From Prorocentrum cordatum (taxonomy: Eukaryota > Sar > Dinophyceae > Prorocentrales > Prorocentraceae): a stretch of DNA of 30,000 nt. Of the stretch, positions 17,591-26,827 are shown one piece after another (the first letter of the stretch is position 1; each line of letters starts with the position of its first letter). The stretch spans positions 442,772 through 472,771 of the forward strand of contig CAUYUJ010000880.1 in NCBI GenBank assembly GCA_963575745.1. Direction: 5' to 3'. Below the pieces are notes generated by a model, which was not told the origin of the DNA, did no database searches, and worked only from the letters and a program-made list of their open reading frames with translations. Position numbers and translations under genes: made by a program.

Positions 17591-17689
17591 ACAAGTTTCC
17601 CCTAGGCGCGCGTCCCCGACGAGCCCCCCCCCATCCCTCGGTAGCAAATCCCTCGAGAACGCCGATCCAGGGAGGAAAAACCACCCGGA

Positions 17690-17830
17690 CCCGATAGTTG
17701 GCGTTTACTAGACGGCTCTGTGCGTTTATTGAAATGTATTGCCTTTCCCTGCTTGGTTCCTTGTGCTGGGTGCGTTTACTGAACGGCTTCGCGTGCCGGG
17801 GTGATTATTTTGGGGGTGGACTGTCTGCCT
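17690..17830 (+). repeat. Dispersed repeat with CGTTTACTRAACGGCT motifs, copy B
   Basis: CGATAGTTGGCGTTTACTAG, GTGCGTTTATTGAAATG, GTGCGTTTACTGAACGGCTT and CGTGCCGGGGTGATTATTTT match 3077-3210 in order. Confidence 0.75.
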
Positions 17831-17835
17831 TCGAG

Positions 17836-18275
17836 TCGAGTAGGGGATCGGATTGGTTCTTCCGCGCCGAAAATGCGGAAAGGACGTAGAAAATTATGTG
17901 GACCCACGGAGCATGACGCATAAGTTCTTAGGAGATTCGACGGGATTGATTATAGCATTGATTTAGGACCCCAGGGGTCGTAGCAGATAGGGTCGGAAGA
18001 TCGCGCCGCATCGCCGATGCATCGCCAGTGCGGCTCGGGATGGAGTCCGATGTGCCCCACGTCGATGTATCGGCGATGCGACGTGATTCCCCGACCCCAT
18101 GTAGGAGGCCTATCATTGACTTACCCCAGAATTAGTTCTTCCGCGACGAACCTGCGAAAAATATACGTAGAATGTTCTGTGCACCCACGGAGCATTCTGA
18201 GCACATGTTTTCGCAGATTCGACGGTGAAAAACAAATTCGGGGAATTTCAATTCTGTAGTCGATCCCCTACTCGA
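17836..18275. mobile_element. 440-bp foldback-like element with 15-bp perfect ends
   Basis: TCGAGTAGGGGATCG (17836-17850) is the exact reverse complement of 18261-18275. Inside, a direct repeat of about 80 bp (CTTCCGCG... CACCCACGGAGCAT... AGATTCGACGG) occurs at about 17859-17943 and 18136-18226. The centre holds an imperfect 35-bp inverted repeat whose core CGCATCGCCGATGCATCG (18007-18024) pairs with 18063-18080 with one mismatch. The layout is almost symmetric. TCGA may be the target duplication. No transposase is seen. Confidence 0.7.
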
Positions 18276-18300
18276 AGAAGGGAGGGGGAGGAGGAGGGCA
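18264..18300 (+). repeat. Short polypurine tract
   Basis: GAAGAAGGGAGGGGGAGGAGG follows the foldback-like element. Confidence 0.6.
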
Positions 18301-18469
18301 CGGAAGTTCGACCCGCCGCCGGCGTTCAACGTGGAACGCCGTCGGCGACACAGAATCGGTCGATGCGGAACGAGCTGACGTTTCGGAAACGCCCGATCGT
18401 TCAAGGATGAACGATCCCCGCGGTGGCAGAAACCGACGCCGGGGTCGACACGACACGAACTTGCCGCAG

Positions 18470-18810
18470 GGGAGAGGGAGGAGGCCAGAGGAAGCGAAAG
18501 GAGCAGGAGGCAAGAGGAGGAAAAAGGAGGAGGAGGAGGAGGTAATGAGGAGGAGGGAATGAGGAGGAGGGAGGAGGAGGACGTGGCATCGCTCGGACGT
18601 GTGCATTTTTCCCTCGGCGAGGGGCATCCTGGATTACCGTGCGAAGAGTGCACGCGCGAAGCCGAACATGCACGGGGAAGGGACGCCCGGGCGACGGCAA
18701 GGGGTAGGGGGGCGGGGAGGAGGCGGAGGAGGCAAAGAGGAGGAGGCAAGAGGAGGGGGTAAGAGGGGGTAAAGAGGAGGAGGGAGGAGGAGGAGGAAGA
18801 GGAGGTGCCA
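18470..18810 (+). repeat. Interrupted (GGA)n tracts with dispersed-repeat copy 3
   Basis: Purine-rich tracts at 18470-18583 and 18710-18805 bracket 18587-18690, the third copy of the 560-692 family (GGCATCGCTCGGACGTGTGC, GGGCATCCTGGATTACCG). Confidence 0.75.
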
Positions 18811-18880
18811 CGGATTGCCCAGAAGCCCGCGGCAGCGTGCCAGCCCTAGGGTTCCAGCCTCTATTAAGCCTGGACTTCCC

Positions 18881-18989
<109 letters not shown>

Positions 18990-19060
18990 CACATCCTTTT
19001 CAATCTACACCTCTACACTCCGTTCCGACTGCATCCTGCCCTTTTCCCCAGGACACCTGA

Positions 19061-19382
19061 GGGGGAGGAGGCGGAGGAGGCACGAGGAGAGGGAGGCAGA
19101 GGAGGCGGAGGAGGAGGAGGAGAGGAGGAGGAGGAGAGGAGGAGGAGGAGGAGGAGGAGGAGGAGGAGGAGGAGGAGGGGGGGGAGGGGGAGGGGGAGGA
19201 GGAGGAGGAGGAGGGGGGGAGGGGGAGGGGGAGGAGGAGGAGGAGGAGGGAGGAGGAGGCGGAGAAGAGGCAAGAGGAGACAGAGGAGGCAAGAGGAGGA
19301 GGCAAGAGGAGGAGGAGGAGGAGGAGGAGGAAGAAGAGGAGGAGGAGGAGGAAGAGGAGGAGGAGGAGGAGGAGGAGGGGGA
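19061..19382 (+). repeat. (GGA)n polypurine tract
   Basis: About 320 bp of GGA/GAG triplets with GGGG and AAG interruptions. Confidence 0.96.
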
Positions 19383-19389
19383 AGGACGG

Positions 19390-19415
19390 CGGCGGCGGCG
19401 TCGACGCCGCCGCCG
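19390..19415. repeat. 26-bp perfect palindrome in GGC/GAC repeat
   Basis: GGC triplets meet GCC triplets at GTCGAC, giving 13 bp each side of the centre. GAC/GGC triplets follow to about 19440. Confidence 0.8.
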
Positions 19416-19559
19416 ACGACGACGACGGCGACGGCGTGGATGGCGCGTGGGGGAGCTCGCGGTGCGCAAAGGGGCCGCGCGCCGCGCCTCGCGCGGGGGG
19501 GGGGGGGGGCGCGGCGCGCGAGGGCTGGAGGCCCGCGGAGGGCCGCAGCGCTCGCTTCG

Positions 19560-19770
19560 GAGGCACTCGCCCTGGAGAGGTGCCACGCCACGATGCGGAT
19601 CGGTGCGGTCGAGGTGGGTGCGAGGACCGACGGCAGTTCGAGGCTCGAGGCTCGGGATGTTCTGGCGGTCTCGTCCGTCCTCGGCGGTTTCCCAGCCTCG
19701 GGATGCGTTCCAGCAGCTGCGCCCCGCCGAGAGCGTTCCGGGGCTGCCGGGATCGTCACGGAAACCACCA
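19560..19770 (+). repeat. M5 dispersed repeat, copy 1
   Basis: GTGCCACGCCACGATGC, GATCGG(T/C)GCGGTCGAG, GGTTTCCC, CCTCGGGATGCGTTCCAGCA and GCTGCGCCCCGCCGAGAGCG recur at 23815-23985. A more distant piece (TGCGCTCCAGCCGCTGCGCC) is at about 23655. Confidence 0.75.
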
Positions 19771-19844
19771 GCAACGGGGAGTGGCTCGCTGTGGGGGTGA
19801 CGCATCGGCACGGAGAGCGATAGCAGTTTCTCAGAGGAGAAAAA

Positions 19845-20165
19845 GGTACCCATACCCCTAGCCCTTCCTCGTTTTCCCCCTTTTGGGCCTCCCCGTAGGC
19901 CCCCGTCGCCACCGCTGGATTCGCCTCGAAGTCCTGGTCAGAACGCACCCCGCGAGAGGTCCGGGGATTAGCGGTAACGATACCTTTTGGTTTCCCCGGT
20001 TCTTGTTCGTTCTGAGCCGGATCCGCTGTCGGTGTCGTCGCGGGCGATGGCCATTTGAGACTAGATGTCGCCTGCCCAACAGCAGCGGCCGCTGCGGGTT
20101 TTGGGCAACATGTGTTGTTGGGCATCGTACCCGTGCTTTCCGTACCCATTTTCGGCGTCCAAAGC
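19845..20165 (+). repeat. Composite dispersed repeat matching 3215-3368 and 4700-4802
   Basis: The first half (19845-19990) matches 3215-3368 and the second (20055-20165) matches 4700-4802. Here they lie side by side in the same order. On the minus strand a frame runs through both (MPNNTCCPKP, RTSRGVRSDQDFEA), so this may be the more intact form of an unknown coding or transposable unit. Confidence 0.6.
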
Positions 20166-20286
20166 GGAGGCACTCGCTTTGGATCGAGGAAGGAACAATT
20201 GCATGAACACAAACTTCCCTAGGTCCACGCCGCTGGTAAGAGGCCTCGATCCTCACATGCATCCATCGAAGAGCAACAAGCGGCAT

Positions 20287-20375
20287 AAACATACATGTTC
20301 AGAGCTCCATGCAGATTTCCTGGATCGGCACTGGGGCCCCCCTGGCGGCGCCCCCGGCGCAGCCCCCGGCGGCGC
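20287..20375 (+). repeat. M6 dispersed repeat, copy 1
   Basis: AGAGCTCCATGCAGATTTCC, TGGATCGGCACTGGGGCCCC and GGCGGCGCCCCCGGCGC match 29279-29365 (AGATTTCTTGGATCGGTGCT). A shorter relative, TTCGGAGTTCCGTACGGATT, is at 29154. Confidence 0.65.
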
Positions 20376-20562
20376 CTCCGCGCGCCAAGGAGGGGGGTCA
20401 GCGCCGATCCGAGAGGTCCGCGCGGAGCTCCGAAAGGCTGTGTCCCTCTACCGGACAAGGGCACGTCTGCCGCTGGGCGGCTGCTCGAGCTCGATTCGCG
20501 CACCCAGCGCGGGGTGCGCACTGCAGGTCGCAATTCGGCATGGCCGTGCTCATCTGCCAGTG

Positions 20563-20721
20563 TTAAGTTGGGCATGTCTCCCTTCAGGGGAAATAGTCAA
20601 GAATGGTGAACAAATAGTCTGGTGACGATTTCTCGTGGTCTTTTGATTATTTTTGCATCTGTGTTGACTATTTTTTGTTTTTCGTCCAAAATCCGTCTGT
20701 AGGAGGACATGCCCGACCTAA
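20563..20721. mobile_element. M1 element, 159 bp, with 8-bp TSD TGCCAGTG
   Basis: TGCCAGTG lies at 20555-20562 and 20722-20729. The left end is TTAAGTTGGGCATGTCTCCC and the reverse-complemented right end TTAGGTCGGGCATGTCCTCC. The T-rich interior ends GTCCAAAATCCGTCTGTAGG. A perfect 8-bp target duplication fits hAT-like or other 8-bp-TSD transposases acting in trans, and defines the M1 boundaries used here. Confidence 0.85.
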
Positions 20722-20763
20722 TGCCAGTGTTCCCTCCCTTCGCGTTTCTCCGCGTCCGCTCGG

Positions 20764-20783
20764 TCTCTCTCTCTCTCTCTCTC
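20764..20783 (+). repeat. (TC)n microsatellite
   Basis: About ten TC dinucleotides. Confidence 0.85.
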
Positions 20784-20935
20784 ATGTCTCCCGTCTGCAC
20801 AGGGTCGCAATGAGCTCTTCCGCGCCTCTGCCGTCGCTACCAAAGGCTCCGTGCACCACGTCGCTGCCGACAAAAAAAGTTGATATGCCGGCGCCAGAGG
20901 CGCCTCAGATGAGGATGAAAGAGAATTAGGAAGAT

Positions 20936-21420
20936 TAAGAAGAAGAAACAGAAGAGGAGGAGGAGGAGGATGAGGGGATGGAGAAGGAGGAGGATGTGTA
21001 AGAAGAGGAGGAGGAGGAGGAGGAGGAGGAGGGGACGCGGAGGAGAAGGAGGAGGACGAGGAGGTGGAGGGGGAGGAGGAGGGGAGCAAGAGATGGAGGA
21101 GGAGGTGGAGGATGTGTAGGAGGAGGAGGAGGAGGAGGAAGGAGGAGGAGGAGGAGGAGGCGGAGGATGAGGAGGAGGGGGAGGTGGGGGAGGAGAGGAG
21201 GAGGAGGAGGAAGAAGAAGGAGGAGGAGGAGGAGAAGAAGAGAAGAATAAGCAGAGAAAAGGGAGGGGGGAGAGGAGGAGGAGGCGGAGGAGGAGGAAGA
21301 GGAGGAGAGGAGGAGGGGAGGAGGAGGAGGAGGCGTAGGAGGAGGAGGAGGAGGAGGAGGAGGAGGAGGAGGAGGAGGAGGAGGAGGACGAGTAGGAGGA
21401 CGAGGAGGAGGAGGAGGAAA
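20936..21420 (+). repeat. Longest (GGA)n polypurine tract
   Basis: About 485 bp of nearly uninterrupted purine with GTG, GCG and GAAGAA variants. The short stretches around it show no supported gene. Confidence 0.96.
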
Positions 21421-21518
21421 TCAGACGCCCACACAAAAAAAGGTCAAGGTCAGCCACGAACAGAGGGGGAGTGGAAGTGCTTGACAGAAGCACCCCAGCT
21501 TCTTAGATGGCGCGGGCC

Positions 21519-21945
21519 TCATCTGTAGGTGTAAGGCCAGCGCCTTCTAAGGAGCAAGCTCCTTCCAAGGAGTTTTCCCCCTGCTCTACCTCCTTGCGCG
21601 CGCCGCCAGCAACGGGAGACAGGAGGGGGGAGGAAAACATGGGAGGGGTCATCGAAGGACAACTTTTTGTTCCCAGGCGGGGAGGACGACCCCGCCTGGG
21701 CCCGCCGACAGGGCACTCCCCCCCACGAAAAAACGACCTTCGGGCTCGGCCTCGGGTCCAGCCCGACGAGCATGGCCTTCAGCACGGCGTGCCACCACTC
21801 TCCTCCCCAGTCCTTCTGCATCCGCACGAGACTCGAGGCCAGAGCACAGGAGCACTGCGCCGATGCCCATCCGTATGGGAGAGGCGGACTTCGACGAGGG
21901 GGGAAGCCTGGCACCCGAACCTGCACCCCCCTCCAGTGGCCACAC
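21519..21945 (-). other. Possible coding exon, unrecognised
   Basis: The minus strand reads MQKDWGGEWWHAVLKAMLVG, then SPKVVFSWGGVPCRRAQ and GNKKLSFDDPSHVFLPP, ending in TAG near 21519. Its Trp-rich, balanced composition is unlike the repeat translations nearby. The plus strand is also open. No family is recognised. Confidence 0.33.
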
Positions 21946-22039
21946 CAAGGTGGGCAGACCAGCGCTCCCGGGTGGCCGCGGAGAGGGGGCACGGGGCTCG
22001 TGCAGGGCGGCGCGCGGGCCAGAAGAATGCGGCCTCTGG

Positions 22040-22315
22040 GGCGAGGAAAGGGGGGGAGGGGGAGGAGGAGGAGGAGGAGGAGGAGGAGGAGGAGGAGGAG
22101 GAGGAGGAGGAGGAGGAGGGGAGGAGGAGGAGGAGGAGGAGGAGGAGGAGGAGGAGGAGGAGGAGGAGGAGGGAGGACGCAGTCCGCAGCTCTGCGCCCT
22201 GAGCAGGAGGAGGAGGAGGAGGAGGAGGAGGAGGAGGAGGGAGGACGCAGTCCTCAGCTCTGCGCCCTGAGCAGGAGGAGGAGGAGGAGGAGGAGGAGGA
22301 GGAGGACGAGGAGGG
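22040..22315 (+). repeat. (GGA)n tract with duplicated 40-bp insert
   Basis: The purine tract is broken twice by GGAGGACGCAGTCC(G/T)CAGC followed by TCTGCGCCCTGAGCAGG, at about 22171 and 22240. The two inserts differ at one base. Confidence 0.92.
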
Positions 22316-22399
22316 CAGGAGGAGGGCAGGCGGGGGGGAGGCGAGCAAAGGGAGACGACTTAAGCTGCCCCTCGGATCGCGCCGGAGCGTTCGCAGAGT

Positions 22400-22695
22400 C
22401 TCCAGATCTGCCCGGGGATCTCTGCAGGTACTTCGCTTTTTCTCGGGATGTATCTCGACGTACCTGGACTTACCCCCTCGCTGCCCTCCCCGTCATCCAC
22501 GCTGCCATCCTCGACATCCGCCGCCTCGTCGTCGCCATCATCCTTGCCCTCTTGTCACCCCATACGAGCCCGATGGGCAAGATCGACGCTTCCCGTTCTT
22601 GTCCGATCAGGTTCTCTAGATACGCCAGGGGATCTCCAGATGTACGTCGTTTTTGTTCTCGGGATGTGTCTCGACGTAAGTGGACTTACTTCGAG
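22400..22695 (+). repeat. 203-bp direct repeat, about 1.5 copies
   Basis: CTCGGGATGTATCTCGACGT then CCTGGACTTAC near 22442 recurs near 22645 as CTCGGGATGTGTCTCGACGT then AAGTGGACTTAC. GGGGATCTC precedes both. No gene is identified. Confidence 0.75.
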
Positions 22696-22754
22696 CTGTC
22701 GGGCGGGCAGGGTCCCTGCAAGTCGATCGGAGAAAAGTCGTCAGGCCGTTACGG

Positions 22755-22904
22755 TGAAGTCGGGCATGTCAATCTGCAGGAGGAATAGATTCAAGAATTG
22801 TTTAAAACATAGCGTGTGTAGATGATGTTCCCTGCTCTTTGGACTATTGTTGGATATTTTGATGTCTCTTCCAAAGTCCGCCTGTAGGAGGAGATGCCAA
22901 CCTT
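22755..22904. mobile_element. M1 element, about 150 bp
   Basis: The left end is TGAAGTCGGGCATGTCAATC. The right end includes AAGTCCGCCTGTAGGAGGAG and ATGCCAACCTT. The interior is T-rich. No convincing target duplication. DNA to 23100 can be read as a peptide on the plus strand but no gene is supported. Confidence 0.72.
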
Positions 22905-23099
22905 GCTGCTGTCGCGCGCGCCCCCAGAATCTCACCGCCGACAACAGCGCCAGCGCCCCCGCCGTGCTGGAGCGCGTCGAGGCCGAGCCGACGCTGGTCC
23001 ACCACACGGGGCGCCGCCCCCAGCCCTCGTCTTGGGCACACGCCACTAATGCTGTACCAAACGATGAAGATCGGGGGCGGCAGAGAGGGGGGGGGATGA

Positions 23100-23155
23100 C
23101 TAGGGGGGGGGGATATCATGGCGGGGGGGGGATATCATGGCGGGGGCCGTGATAT
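23100..23155 (+). repeat. GATATCATGGCGGGGG direct repeat
   Basis: GGGGATATCATGGCGGGGG occurs twice in tandem and is followed by CCGTGATATC, which pairs partly with it. The stretch 23160-23810 shows open frames on both strands and no supported gene. Confidence 0.7.
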
Positions 23156-23814
23156 CTCCCCAGATTTCATGGCGCCTCTTCTTATTTCATTACGTCCCTG
23201 GCCCCCCGCTGGGCCGCCCACATGCCGTGATTTGCACCCCCCCCTCTTAGACACCCCCCTCTTGGCCGCAAACGATGAAGGAGTGCTCGGGTGGAGTCGC
23301 AGCGCCCCACTTGGAAGCGGACGATTGAAAACATCGTCCCCCTTCGTCGTCGACGTCGCCGCCGAGGCCGCCAGGGTCGCAGCCAACGACCCAGACGAGG
23401 AGCATGATCTATCATCAGTCGTCCCTCCCCGACTGGTTTGTTGTTCATGGCGCGGCTGCAGTTTTCGGCCCTGAGGTTGTTCGCTGGCTTCAGTTTCCCA
23501 GGGCCCTCCTCCAGCTCCAGGACTGCCGAAGCACGGCGCAGGATGAAACGCTGGCTCGGGGGAGACGCCCGGGCCCTTCCCCCGGAGTCCTACCCCTCGA
23601 CGTGGGAGTCCGTCCCCCGGGGGTTGCGCTTTTTTTTTCGTCGTGCCTCGCGGGGTGCGCTCCAGCCGCTGCGCCCAGCCGAGGGTGCTCCCTGGGGTGG
23701 CCGAGAATCCGAACGGCCACCAGCGGGGCAGCGTCGCGGGGTCCGAGGTTCGAGGTGTTCGGGCCTTGTCGGCGGCGATGCGGAGCGGAGGGGTCGAGGG
23801 GGTTCGCTGGGCCT

Positions 23815-23990
23815 GGAGGGGTGCCACGCCACGATGCTGATCGGCGCGGTCGAGATGGGAGATGGGTATACGGAAAGGGTGGGCTCGAGATTTTCGGGCG
23901 TGTTCGTCGGTTCTCAGTGGTTTCCCGACCTCGGGATGCGTTCCAGCAGCTGCGCCTCGCCGAGAGCGTTCGGGGGGGACCCAGATTCGG
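23815..23990 (+). repeat. M5 dispersed repeat, copy 2
   Basis: Matches 19560-19770: GTGCCACGCCACGATGC, CCTCGGGATGCGTTCCAGCA, GCTGCGCCTCGCCGAGAGCG. Confidence 0.75.
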
Positions 23991-24254
23991 AGGGAAGAGA
24001 AGCGACACCAACACCACCAGGGGGCCCGCCTAAGCGAGGAGGTCCACTATGTCTCCCCGAGCTGGAGGCTGGGGATGTCTCGAGCCAGAGGGGGGGGACC
24101 ACACCACCAGGGAGACCCCCCACTGCCTCCTCGCAGCTGCTCGCCCTGGTGGCGTCGGTGTCGCCCTTTCTTGCTCTTGCCGGCTCGTCCCGAACGGGCC
24201 ACGGGAGGCCCGAGCGAGGGCCCGAAAGCCAGGGCGGGGGCGTCGGCTGCAGAA

Positions 24255-24399
24255 CAGTGCCGTTGTTTTATCCTTCCGCGTGCGGATCATGGGATTTTGC
24301 ATTAAAACAACGATGAGTTCATGCATACATTCATTCATGCATTAATCATGTATTAAGATCCTATATTTTTAAAAATCCAATGTATTAAAAACTGCCCTG
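24255..24399. mobile_element. M2 miniature element, copy 2
   Basis: The left end is CAGTGCCGTTGTTTTATCC and the reverse-complemented right end CAGGGCAGTTTTTAATAC. TA follows on the right and AA precedes on the left. It shares CCGCGTGCGGATCATG and AACGATGAGTTCATGCATAC with 10708-10871. Confidence 0.72.
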
Positions 24400-24404
24400 T
24401 AGGT

Positions 24405-24475
24405 TCACGCGGCGAGGGCGTGCCGGCGACGCCGGCGAAGGCGTCCAGGGCTGAATTCTGCGGCGCGGAAGCCCT
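24405..24475 (+). repeat. Dispersed repeat, partner of 9690-9775
   Basis: GTGCCGGCGACGCCGGCGAA then GGCGTCCAGGGCTGAATTCT, directly after the M2 copy. Confidence 0.7.
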
Positions 24476-24485
24476 GAGGGCCACG

Positions 24486-25080
24486 GGGGCAGTGCTAGGC
24501 TAGGACGACATAGGGTCGGTTGGATCCGTATGTTCGGGCGTTCCTGCTGGTTCTCAACAGTTCTCCAGCCTCAGGAGGTTTCTTCAGGGGCAGTGCTAGG
24601 CTAGGACGACACAGGGTCGGTGGGATCTGGATGTGCGGGCGTGCCTGCTGGTTCTCATCAGTTTTCCAGCCTCAGGAGGCTTCTTCAGGGGCAGTGCTAG
24701 GCTAGGACGACGTAGGGTCGGTGGGATCTGGATGTGCGGGCGTGCCTGTCGGTTCTCAACAGTGTTCCAGCCTCGGGAGGTTTCTTCAGGGGCAATGCTA
24801 GGACGACATAATGGAGGATGACGATTGATAAATGACCGGGGGTCGTGATCACGCGGCGGCGCCCGGGATGACGATTAGAAAAAACCAGCCGCGGGCTGGA
24901 GAACTATTTTTTAAATCATTCTCCTCCAGTCAGAAAACTGTGCAGGAATAGCAGAAACTATCTTTTTATCGTTCTCTCCCATTTTTTTTATTAATCGTCA
25001 TCCCGCATTAGGGTCGATGGGATCTGGATGTCCGGGCGCGCCTGCCGGTTCCCCGCAGTGTCCCAGCCTCGGGCTGCTCG
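24486..25080 (+). repeat. 101-bp tandem repeat, four copies, the last split
   Basis: GGGGCA(G/A)TGCTAGG starts at 24486, 24587, 24688 and 24789, exactly 101 bp apart. Units contain GACGACATAGGGTCGGTGGG and CCAGCCTC(A/G)GGAGGTTTCTT. The fourth unit is cut after GACGACATA at 24810 and resumes at 25009 with TAGGGTCGATGGGATCTGG. Confidence 0.95.
24811..25008. mobile_element. 198-bp TA-flanked miniature element inside the tandem repeat
   Basis: TA at 24809-24810 and 25009-25010 flanks it. The left end ATGGAGGATGACGATTGATA and the reverse-complemented right end ATGCGGGATGACGATTAATA match at 17 of 20 positions. The neighbouring units (GACGACATAGGG) serve as empty sites and prove the insertion. A third copy of the end, CGGGATGACGATTA, lies inside at 24864-24877, so one end may be nested or duplicated. 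The TA target suggests mobilisation by a Tc1/mariner-type enzyme. Confidence 0.88.
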
Positions 25081-25549
25081 CACGCAGGCGCGCCCGGCCG
25101 ACGGGGGGGGTCCCCGGGGTGCCGCGAGCTCGCCCCTCAGCGGCCGCAGGAAGCCATTTCTTTATTGCTTGGGGCATGATGGGCGTCATGGCCCCCGCTC
25201 CCCCCCCCCCCCCTATGACGTAACGCTCCCCCCCCCAGTGCGCTCCGGGCACTGCCGCCGTGCGCATTGGGATCCGCGTAGGTGTCCGCGTAGGAATCCG
25301 CATAGGTGTCTGGTCCGCAGGCGTCGTCGTCGTCGTCGTCGTCGTTCGCCGTCGTCGCTCGTGGTTCGTCGCTCGTCGCTCATCGTCGTCGTGCGCGCGG
25401 ACGCGGCCGGAGCCTATTTTTAAGTCCGCGCCGATGACGGCAATCATCTGGGGGGGGAGGAGGTCGATGACGTCACGTTTCGCGCCGGCGGCGTTTGGGA
25501 ATGGTTAGGAATGACGGAGGACGGGTAGCACGAACATGTAGGTGGCGAT

Positions 25550-25812
25550 ATGCACCACAACGCCTGCGTACATCACAGTGCCCGCGTGCACCACAGCGCT
25601 TGTGTACACCACACCGCCGATGTACACCACAGCAGCCGCGTGCAACACAGCGTCAGTTTGTGCCACCGCGCTTGCAGGCACAGCAGCTCTTGTGTACACC
25701 ACAGCGCCTCCGTACACCACATCAGCCGTGCGCAACACAGCACCAGTGTGCACCACAATGCCTGCGTGCATCTGTGTGCACCACATCAGCCGTGTGCAAC
25801 ACAGCACCATTG
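25550..25812 (+). repeat. 18-bp minisatellite, left arm
   Basis: About 14 units of CCACAGCGCCTGTGTACA-type sequence, mostly exactly 18 bp with one longer unit near 25755. The period keeps a frame open as a His-His-Ser-Ala-Cys-Val repeat, which I do not take as protein. Confidence 0.9.
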
Positions 25813-26244
25813 TTGTGTATAGAATTTCAGGAGTAATCCTTGTGACAAAATGGAGCGCGTGTGGATTCCAGAGAAAACAATGGAACTCAAATCCTCATGG
25901 ACAAAGGAGCGCCGCTGGAATCTACGAGTCTCCCCGAGTCTGCCCGCACCACCCTAACTCCCATTTGCGTCCAGGAGGCTCCAGCTGAACTGGCCGTCCG
26001 AGAACAGAGTGGACCGATTCAATCGACCATTCTGCGGTGCACGCTGAGATGCGCACGTGCGTTGTAACGCCAAGCCGCACGACAGGGGGTAAGAAGGAGG
26101 AAAAGGAGGAGGAGGAGGAGGAGGAGGAGGTGGAGGAGGAGGGAGAAGGTAAAAACGTCGCATTCGATTATCAGTACTTTCCTGGCGTGGCGTTTAGTTG
26201 TCCGCATCAGATCCTGACGTACATGCTCCTTCTACCTGTCCTAT

Positions 26245-26525
26245 GCACGAAGGCGTTGTGGTGTACACCAGCGCTGCGTTGCACGCGGATGCTGTGGTGT
26301 AACAGGCGCTGTGGCGTGCACGGGCGCTGCGGTGCACGCGAGCATTGTGGTGTACACACGCGTTGTGTTGCACATGGCTGCTGCGGTGTATGTACACCGG
26401 CGATGTAGTGCTCCCAAGTATTGTGGTATACACGGGTGGTGCGTTGCACACGGCTGTTGCGGTGTACGCAGGCGGTGAGGTGCACACGCGCGGCGTGGTG
26501 CACGCGAGCGTTGTGGTGCACACAG
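26245..26525 (-). repeat. 18-bp minisatellite, right arm, inverted
   Basis: About 15 units of TGTACACNNGCGCTGTGG-type sequence, the reverse complement of the left-arm unit, with a few length variants. Confidence 0.9.
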
Positions 26526-26827
26526 GCGCAATGGGCAGATCGCCACTTACATGCTGTTCGCGTCGTCGTCGTCGCTCGTCGCTCGTTGCTCGTCGCGTCG
26601 TGCGCGCGGGCGCGGCTGTGGTGCCGGAGCCACACGGCGGGAGGGGGCGTCACGTCATACCCCCCCCCCCCGCCCTCCCCCCCCCTCTGACGCCCGTCAT
26701 CGCCGAACATAAAGAAACGCCCTCCAGGAGAGCCGAGGTATGGTTGAGTCGGGCCTGTCCTGCTGCAGGAGGAACATCCAAACATACGAATTAAAACAAC
26801 AGCAGTATGGGGACGATGTTTTGAGTA

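Larger units (their letters stand above)
25157..26717. mobile_element. 1.56-kb foldback element with opposed 18-bp minisatellite arms
   Basis: Both ends read inward TTTCTTTAT, followed by GATG(G/A)CGGGCGTCA-like sequence, a run of C and TATGACGTAACGC or TATGACGTGACGC. Then come CGTCGTCGTC/CGACGACG and GTGCGCGCG segments, ACATGTAGGTGGCGAT or GCATGTAAGTGGCGAT, and an 18-bp array. The arms are inverted copies, about 25157-25815 and 26240-26717. The centre (25816-26240) has a GGA tract and no recognised transposase. The arm plan is that of FB/foldback elements. Confidence 0.78.

Noticed and set aside
19000-20212. Long frames on both strands (poly-Ser/Pro/Leu or Arg/Gly)
   Set aside because: They are translations of the GGA tract with flanking dispersed repeats, and all frames are open because triplet repeats lack stops.
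24486-25812. CRISPR-like arrays
   Set aside because: The repeats are contiguous tandem units without unique spacers, in eukaryotic sequence.
25542-25988. Cys/His-rich hexapeptide repeat protein
   Set aside because: The 18-bp minisatellite keeps any frame open. Its inverted copy in the other arm shows it is part of a foldback element.
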